Shown: positions 57,981 through 64,000 of the stretch, piece after piece
Numbering within the stretch: position 1 is the first letter of the stretch
How the letters are laid out: every line of letters starts with the position of its first letter
Made by a program: the position numbers and the translations under genes
Notes under the pieces: generated by a model
Database searches by the model: none
What the model saw: the letters and a program-made list of their open reading frames with translations, nothing else
What the model was told of the DNA's origin: nothing
Assembly: GCF_009296265.1 (NCBI RefSeq)
Contig: NZ_WBJS01000004.1
Coordinates: forward strand, 1-64,000
DNA length: 64,000 nucleotides
Origin: Thioclava sp. JE_KL1
GTDB lineage: Bacteria > Pseudomonadota > Alphaproteobacteria > Rhodobacterales > Rhodobacteraceae
Reading direction: 5' to 3'

Positions 57981-59471
57981 TCACCTGCAGGGGGCGTCTG
58001 GAGCGAGCGGAATGCGGCAAACCACCTCCGCGCCCTGCGGCTCGAGACGTCGGAATTCGAGCGTGCCGCCGAGCGATTGCGCCCGGAATTGCATTCCCGG
58101 CAGACCAAGCCCACCCTCGCGGTATTCGCGCTCTTGCTCGACGGTGCAGCCGGGGGCCGGGCCACTGTCGGAAATGCGCAGGACGAACGAGCCATCTTCT
58201 TGATAGGTTTCAATTTTCTGGCTCGATCCGGGCGCGTGACGCGCGGCGTTGGCGAGGGCTTCCTGCACGATCCGACCCAAGGTGCGCCGCGTCGTCTCGG
58301 TCAGCTCCGGCGCGCCCGGCGCAAGCGCGAGTGTGACCTGCGCCCCGGTGCGTCGGCCATGGTCCGTGGCGAGCGTTTCGATCAGCGCGGCAAGCGTCGG
58401 CGCGGCGTCGAATTGCGGCGCGACCAATCCGCCCGAGATGGCACGGATTTCCTCCATCGTCTTGCGCGCGACTTTCTTGATTTCCGCGACAATCCCGGCC
58501 GCTTTCGGCTCATCGGTCGCGCCGGGGGAACGAATCATATGCTCCAGCCGGTCGATCTCCAGCACCAGGTAGGAGAGAAGCTGGCACGCCCCGTCATGCA
58601 GGTCCGCCCCGATGCGCCGTTTCGCGCGCTCGTCGATATTGGCGGCGTTCTGGGCTGCCTCGGCGATCGAGCGGTGCAATTGCGAATTGCCCAGCAGCAG
58701 ACGCTCGCGCTCGGCGAACTGACGGCGGAGCTCGACGGTCTGGCGCTCGATCGTCAGGCTGCCGCGCCGCACGATCAGGTAGAGCATGGTAAAGACGATG
58801 ATCGCCACCGGCCCGACGAAGAGCCACGTCGTCTTGGCGGAGGTCAGCAGCGCGCCCCGGACCACGTCGGCATTCTGGTAGAATTCGCCCACCGCCAGAA
58901 TAGCGCCGGTCTCCAGATCGCGCAGCGGGGCGTAGATCTCATAGAGCTGCACGCCCAGCGCGCGTTCGGCATCATGGGCGGCGTCCTCCAGATCGGGAAA
59001 GCGCCCGAAGACCTTCCCCTCGAGTGCCTCGAAAATCTCGTCGTCGGGTAGGACGTGGCCATGCCCGGTCTCGGGCGCGAAGACCAGCTTCCCTTCGCGG
59101 CTCCAGATCTTGATGGCGAGGAAATTGCCCTGTTTGCGAAACCCCTCCGCGAGCGCATCCAGGGCTGCGAAATCCCCGGGGAGCAAGGCCTCCGATTGGC
59201 CCAGCGCCTGCACATGCGGCTGCAAGAGGTTCTGCATGTAGAAGGCGGCGGTGTCTGCAGAGGCGTCGAGCAGCCGCGTCGTCGCACGGTTGTTGATCCA
59301 GTACGCGAGGGAGGCGAGCAGGAGGCTGAGCACCAGCCCAAGCCCCACGAGAAACTGCAGCGACAGCGAAAACCCCAGAAACCAGCGCAGCGGATTTCGC
59401 ACCGTCTGCACCGGGTCCGGGGCCCCCAAACCCCCGACCTTGGTCGCATCACTCTTAGACCTTTGTCCCAT
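57981..59471 (-). CDS. Sensor histidine kinase, NarX/DegS-like (HisKA_3)
   Basis: A 496-residue membrane kinase. Two membrane helices (about 30-58 and 216-235) flank a ~155-residue periplasmic sensor (ASADTAAFYMQNLLQPHVQ through EIYAPLRDLETGAILAVGEFY), resembling dCache/CHASE-type folds. The phosphoacceptor is H292 in RRIGADLHDGACQLL, then an ATPase domain with N box RIVQEALANAARHA and G box GGLGLPGM. ATG 59471 is chosen because AAGGG precedes it; GTG 59510 is possible. It is divergent from the RTX peroxidase across 254 bases. Confidence 0.9.
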   Translation of the reverse strand: MGQRSKSDATKVGGLGAPDPVQTVRNPLRWFLGFSLSLQFLVGLGLVLSLLLASLAYWINNRATTRLLDASADTAAFYMQNLLQPHVQALGQSEALLPGDFAALDALAEGFRKQGNFLAIKIWSREGKLVFAPETGHGHVLPDDEIFEALEGKVFGRFPDLEDAAHDAERALGVQLYEIYAPLRDLETGAILAVGEFYQNADVVRGALLTSAKTTWLFVGPVAIIVFTMLYLIVRRGSLTIERQTVELRRQFAERERLLLGNSQLHRSIAEAAQNAANIDERAKRRIGADLHDGACQLLSYLVLEIDRLEHMIRSPGATDEPKAAGIVAEIKKVARKTMEEIRAISGGLVAPQFDAAPTLAALIETLATDHGRRTGAQVTLALAPGAPELTETTRRTLGRIVQEALANAARHAPGSSQKIETYQEDGSFVLRISDSGPAPGCTVEQEREYREGGLGLPGMQFRAQSLGGTLEFRRLEPQGAEVVCRIPLAPDAPCR

Positions 59472-59725
59472 AGTCCCTTGCGTCCTTTGGCGAGGAGCGT
59501 TCCCGACCATAGGGGAAAATCTCGTTCGACCTAAGACAATTTTCGCCCCCTCGATTTGCTGGCCTGATGGAAGACAGGAAAAAGCGCCGTGCTTGTGGGG
59601 GGTGACGGCGCGAGGCGAGGCACAGGGGTAAGTGCCGTCTCGCACAGCCTCCTGATGAGCCAAGCACCGGCGATGGGTGTGACACGGGACCGCGATGCGG
59701 CCCGATTTGGTCTTAGGGGGCTGAC

Positions 59726-62700
59726 ATGACGATCAAACTGGCCGGAGCCGATCTCGACTATCTGCTGCAACAAGCAAATATCCTGAACGATTATTCCCGA
59801 CTGACGAGCGCGCTCGACCCGAACGGGGTGCGCGAGGTGTCGGGCTATAACAACAACCTCGCGGGCGGCTATACCGTCGGTGCGGATGGCACCATCGTCT
59901 GGACGGGCGGCAATGTGCATCCCGATTGGGGACAGGCCGATACCGAGTTCCTGCGCATGTTCACCACCAACCACCCGACCGAGCCGGAATACGGCACCTC
60001 TTACGCCACCGTGCAGAAGATGTGGGTGACGCTTGTGCTGCCCGACAGCGAGGGCCGTCTTCCCGACGATCCCGATTATGTCGCGACCTCCAAGCAGGTG
60101 CTGGTCGACAACCCGATGTCGATGTCGCCTTCGATGTTCGTGGCCGACGCAAATGGCGTGGCTCCCGGCGCGGAGGGTTACATTCCGACCGTCGACGCGA
60201 TGTCGATGATGGTGGCAATGTCGGATGCGCAGGCCGAATACCAGTTCGGCACGGACGGCTCGACGCTCGACATTCTCAACAGCTCGGTCGTGGTGGATTC
60301 CACTCCGCGCCTGATCTCGCAGCTGATCACCAGTTCGAACGTCGACATGACCGATCCGAACTACAACCCGGCAGCGGTCGCCGCGATGAACAATCTGGGC
60401 GGCTCGGCCGTGGACGTGTCGAACTCCGTCGTGGGCGACATCACCACCGCCTTCATGCCGAACCCCGGCATCCTCGGGGGTGTCACCTATAACGAATGGT
60501 TCGTGGCCTTCGGTCAGTTCTTCGATCACGGTCTGGACTTCATCCAGAAGACCGGCGGCGTGGTGATGATCCCGCTGAGCCCGAACGATCCGCTTTGGAT
60601 CGACCCCGCCGATCCGGCCTACATCCCCGGCGTCTCGAACATGATGATGTTGAGCCGCGCGAAGCTATCGAACCCCGATACGGATTTCGACGATCAGGGC
60701 AACCTGCTGCCGGGTGTCACGCCGCTCTACAACAACAATACCGGCCTGATGATCGACCAGAGCCAGACCTACGGCTCGCATGAGGCGGTCAACGTGCTGC
60801 TGCGCCAATACGATGCCAATGGCGTCCTCACCGGCAAGCTGATCACCGGGGCCGAGGACGGGATCGTCCACCGCCCCGATGCGAATGGCAATCTGGTGGA
60901 ACTCGACGTCTCGATGGGGGCAGCAGTCGCACCCGATGGCACGGAGGTCACGGGCAAGGACGAGCTGGCGACCTGGGCCGACATGAAGGTCAATGCGGCT
61001 CGGATCGGGATCGAACTGGTCGACACGGATGTGCTCGATTGCCCGTGGATCAACGCAGATGCGATCGGCCGGATGAACTTCACCCCGCAGAGCGATTTCC
61101 TCTTCCGCTCGGATCAGAGCATCGCCGATCTCGAAGCGATCGCTTCCACGACCGGGATCGAGATCGGGGGCATGACCTACACCTCCTTTGCCGATGTGGC
61201 AGCTGCGGGCTATGACCCCTTCGTGCGCTGGACCCTGCAGGACGCGATGGAGGGCAAATGCGCCGCGGCCGATATCGGCGAGGTGCGCACCACCAATCAG
61301 GCGATCCTTCTGGATATCGCGCATGGCGCCGCGCCGGGCGCCGATTTCCAGGGCAATGAGCTCGACCCGGCGTCGGACCCGAATGCGGGCGCCTTCACCT
61401 ACGATGACGCGCTTCTGGCCCGTCACAAGGTCTCGGGCGATGGCCGCGTGAACGAGAACATCACGCTGACCTCGGTGCACCACGTCTTCCACGAAGAGCA
61501 CAACATCCAGGCGCAAAACGTCATGATGTCGGCGGTTCGCGATGCGATCGCAAGCGGTGATATCGACGGGCTGAACGGCACGGATGCGGCGAATGAAGGT
61601 TGGCTGGCGGTGGATATCGACCAGATCACCTTCGACAGCTGGGCTGGCACCGATCTGACCGACGACGCGGCTGTGCAGGCCATCGTCGACAGCCTCACCT
61701 GGGATGGCGAGCGCGTCTATCAGGCCGCACGCATCATCACCGAGAGCGAATACAACCATATCGCGGTCGACCAATACATGGGCACGCTTTACCCGGCGCT
61801 GCCGGAATTCGTGTCCTACTCGGCCGATATCAACCTCAATATCAGCCTCGAATTCGCGCAGGCCGTGTTCCGTCTGGGCCACTCGCAACTGCGCGAGACC
61901 GTCCAGATCGCGGTGACCGACGAGGCGGGCGTCAACCCGGGCGAGCCGGGCTACGTGCCGACCTATGTCGAGAAGGGGCTCTTCGACGTCTTCCTCAATC
62001 CCGATCAGTTCGACGTCTATGGCGCGTCCGGGATCGCGGCGGGTCTGCTGACCCAGCAGGGCAACGAGATGGACGAATTCGTCACCGCCGCGCTGCAACA
62101 GTCGCTGGTGGGCGTGCCGCTCGATCTTCCAGCGCTGAACATTGCGCGCGGTCGCGATGTCGGGCTGCCGACGTTGAACGAGCTGCGCATGGAAGTCTTC
62201 GACGGGCTGACCCAGAACACGTCTAACAACACAAACGGCTCCGGCATCGCGCCCTATCACAGCTGGGAAGATTTCGGGGCGCATCTACGCACGCCGGAAT
62301 CGCTGGTGAACTTCATCGCCGCTTATGGGCGGGATGAGGACGGCACGTTCGGGCTGCAAGCCGCGCGCGACGCCTATCAAGCGGGCACGGGCGAGCTTTA
62401 CGAAATCCGCGCGGCGGCGCAGGCGATCCTCGATGCCGCAGCCGATGCGTCCGATCCGCTGCATGACGAAGCACTGATGTTCATGCGCGGTTCGGGAGAG
62501 CCGACCTATACGCCGGGCGTGGGCTGGTCGCTCTCGGGCGGGCAGGGCGATCAGGGCTTCTGGGATATCGACCTCTGGGTCGGCGGTCTGGCCGAACAGG
62601 CGATGTTCGACGGCCCGCTGGGCACCACCTTCAGCTTCATCATGCTGGACTTCACCCAGCGCCTGCAGGATGGCGACCGCTTCTACTACCTCTACCGGAT

Positions 62701-64000
62701 GCCGGTTGGCCACCATCTGGGCGATCAGATCATCGGCGAGCAATTCGCCCATCTGATCATGCGCACCACCGGGCTGGAGCATATCCCGGACGCCTTCGCC
62801 ACACCCTCGGCCACCTATGTGCTCGACGGGACGACCTCGAGCGGCGACTACCACGACAATGCGCGCGACGGTCTGCTGGGTGTCGATGACGCTTATGGTG
62901 ACAACGACTACTTCAACGCGACGCTGGAGCGACTGCCCGACGAGGTGCGCGACGTCGCGCTCGCAAATGGTGGCTTCGAGGCGCAGGATCTCGTCGCGGC
63001 GGGAGCCCCGACCAATGCGCGCGGCACCTATCTCAACGGGGCGATCGAGGGCTGGACCCTCAACGGCACCGGCGGCACCTGGGCTCCCACCGAAGCTTCG
63101 GTGCCCTTCCTGCCCGAAGGCACGCAGGTCGCCCAGCTCGGTCGCAATGCATCGATGACGGCCGACACCGGCACGGAGCTCGTCGAGGGAAATGTCTACA
63201 CCCTGACGCTCAAAGTGGGCGACAAGATCGGCTATGTCGCGACCGGCGGCACGGTCAAACTGGTGGCCTCGGATGGCACCGCGTTGGCCAGCGCCGTTTT
63301 CGCGCCGCCGCTCGATGACGACGACGTCACGACGGACGATGCCTGGGACATGGTCACCCTGAGCACCGGTGCTGTGCCCGCGGATCTCGCAGGCCTGGGC
63401 CTGAGCATCGTGGTCGAGACCGACGGCACCGGCCAATACACGCTCTTCGACAATGTCCAACTCACCGAGAGCATCCCCGGCGGACCCGCAAATGACGGCC
63501 ATATCACGGTGATCGGCCTCTCGGGCGACGACTTCATCGTCGGGGCCCTGGGCGATGACGTGCTCTATGGCGATGAGGGCAATGACCGCATCGAGGGCGC
63601 GCAGGGCAACGACCATATCTATGGCGGCGACGGCGACGACTACATCACCGATTACGAGAATGACGACTTCATTCTCGGCGGGAATGGCAATGACACGATC
63701 TTTGCGGGCCCGGGTGTGCTCGATACCTCCCACGGCAACGCGGGCGATGACGAGGTCCATGGCGGCGACGGCATCGACGAGGTCTTCGGCGACGACGGCA
63801 ATGACCGTCTCTACGGCGAGGGCGACACCGACCTGATGATGGGCGGTGACGGCAACGACTACATGGATGGCGGCGACAGCGTCGACGAGATGTTCGGCGG
63901 CAACGGCGCGGACTGGATGGTCGGCGGCGTCGGCGACGACAACATCAACGGCGGCTCGGGCAACGACCTGCTCGAAGGGGGCCTCGGCCCGACCGCGAAT
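59726..64000 (+). CDS. RTX-repeat animal-type haem peroxidase (partial, 3' end beyond window)
   Basis: The first 1425 residues are visible, with no stop. AGGGGG precedes the ATG by five bases. There is no N-terminal signal peptide. Residues ~200-1000 form an animal-type haem peroxidase: distal histidine H268 (GQFFDHGLDF), the helix with HHVFHEEHN (585-593), proximal histidine H719 (RLGHSQL) and NIARGRDVGLPTLNE. A beta-sandwich-like module follows (about 1065-1245, NGGFEAQD...GWTLNG). RTX calcium-binding nonapeptides start near residue 1265 (GLSGDDFIVG, YGDEGNDRIEGAQGND onward). This layout implies type I secretion. Similar large proteins include the MopA-type Mn(II)-oxidising peroxidases, but the substrate is unproven. 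Confidence 0.92.
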   Translation, partial: MTIKLAGADLDYLLQQANILNDYSRLTSALDPNGVREVSGYNNNLAGGYTVGADGTIVWTGGNVHPDWGQADTEFLRMFTTNHPTEPEYGTSYATVQKMWVTLVLPDSEGRLPDDPDYVATSKQVLVDNPMSMSPSMFVADANGVAPGAEGYIPTVDAMSMMVAMSDAQAEYQFGTDGSTLDILNSSVVVDSTPRLISQLITSSNVDMTDPNYNPAAVAAMNNLGGSAVDVSNSVVGDITTAFMPNPGILGGVTYNEWFVAFGQFFDHGLDFIQKTGGVVMIPLSPNDPLWIDPADPAYIPGVSNMMMLSRAKLSNPDTDFDDQGNLLPGVTPLYNNNTGLMIDQSQTYGSHEAVNVLLRQYDANGVLTGKLITGAEDGIVHRPDANGNLVELDVSMGAAVAPDGTEVTGKDELATWADMKVNAARIGIELVDTDVLDCPWINADAIGRMNFTPQSDFLFRSDQSIADLEAIASTTGIEIGGMTYTSFADVAAAGYDPFVRWTLQDAMEGKCAAADIGEVRTTNQAILLDIAHGAAPGADFQGNELDPASDPNAGAFTYDDALLARHKVSGDGRVNENITLTSVHHVFHEEHNIQAQNVMMSAVRDAIASGDIDGLNGTDAANEGWLAVDIDQITFDSWAGTDLTDDAAVQAIVDSLTWDGERVYQAARIITESEYNHIAVDQYMGTLYPALPEFVSYSADINLNISLEFAQAVFRLGHSQLRETVQIAVTDEAGVNPGEPGYVPTYVEKGLFDVFLNPDQFDVYGASGIAAGLLTQQGNEMDEFVTAALQQSLVGVPLDLPALNIARGRDVGLPTLNELRMEVFDGLTQNTSNNTNGSGIAPYHSWEDFGAHLRTPESLVNFIAAYGRDEDGTFGLQAARDAYQAGTGELYEIRAAAQAILDAAADASDPLHDEALMFMRGSGEPTYTPGVGWSLSGGQGDQGFWDIDLWVGGLAEQAMFDGPLGTTFSFIMLDFTQRLQDGDRFYYLYRMPVGHHLGDQIIGEQFAHLIMRTTGLEHIPDAFATPSATYVLDGTTSSGDYHDNARDGLLGVDDAYGDNDYFNATLERLPDEVRDVALANGGFEAQDLVAAGAPTNARGTYLNGAIEGWTLNGTGGTWAPTEASVPFLPEGTQVAQLGRNASMTADTGTELVEGNVYTLTLKVGDKIGYVATGGTVKLVASDGTALASAVFAPPLDDDDVTTDDAWDMVTLSTGAVPADLAGLGLSIVVETDGTGQYTLFDNVQLTESIPGGPANDGHITVIGLSGDDFIVGALGDDVLYGDEGNDRIEGAQGNDHIYGGDGDDYITDYENDDFILGGNGNDTIFAGPGVLDTSHGNAGDDEVHGGDGIDEVFGDDGNDRLYGEGDTDLMMGGDGNDYMDGGDSVDEMFGGNGADWMVGGVGDDNINGGSGNDLLEGGLGPTAN

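Noticed and set aside
60665-63760. Two long minus-strand open frames opposite the haem peroxidase
   Set aside because: They are reverse-strand shadows of a clear peroxidase coding sequence and show no domain.

Overview
The window looks like a chromosomal segment of a Rhodobacteraceae-type alphaproteobacterium: GC-rich DNA, alphaproteobacterial gene sets (aglEFGAK, ccmABCDG, hemB next to mfd, aroKB, yajC-secDF) and a recurrent intergenic AAATATCCC/GGGGCAGAGCCCC repeat of the kind seen in that family. The genus cannot be settled from the sequence alone.

Layout. 1-9,140: a chemotaxis locus. A decayed methyl-accepting receptor tail and cheB-cheD read rightward. A long leftward operon (STAS-cheY-cheA-cheW-cheR-cheY-small gene) meets them tail to tail. 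A dead IS3-group element, itself split by a second IS3-family (IS407-type) remnant, sits exactly at the convergence point. 9,180-19,104: an alpha-glucoside utilisation locus. Divergent aglR-bgl-glk and aglEFGAK transcripts are separated by two near-identical LacI-type operators. 19,176-27,270: an MttB-family methyltransferase, a small monooxygenase-like protein, guaA, a tiny Cys-rich exported protein, a CorC/HlyC membrane protein, xerD and two envelope proteins of unknown role. 27,505-33,400: aroK-aroB, tRNA-Arg(CCG), dusA, a TauE/SafE permease, mazG and an M20 amidohydrolase. 33,655-40,655: yajC-secD-secF, an Mth938-like gene, ccmABCDG and ssb. 40,931-43,822: a PepSY protein, a b-type cytochrome, a membrane-anchored LuxR-type regulator, a lytic transglycosylase and a SYLF lipoprotein. 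43,964-53,919: hemB, a membrane protein, mfd, a methyltransferase, an MFS exporter, a DsbA/FrnE-type protein, an acyl-CoA synthetase and a small acidic protein. 54,053-57,087: an oligopeptide-type binding protein coupled to an entericidin, an intergenic small-RNA candidate and 3-hydroxybutyrate dehydrogenase. 57,127-64,000: a NarL-type two-component system divergent from a very large RTX-repeat animal-type haem peroxidase that runs off the window.

Most genes are ordinary housekeeping or catabolic genes. The most interesting parts are the RTX haem peroxidase with its divergent two-component system, the unannotated small-RNA candidate at 56,106-56,182 with its own promoter and terminator, the paired agl operators spaced for looping, the nested insertion sequences whose target duplication covers a chemotaxis gene's stop codon, and the dispersed 3'-end repeat family. 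All functions are assigned by reading motifs; no database search was run.
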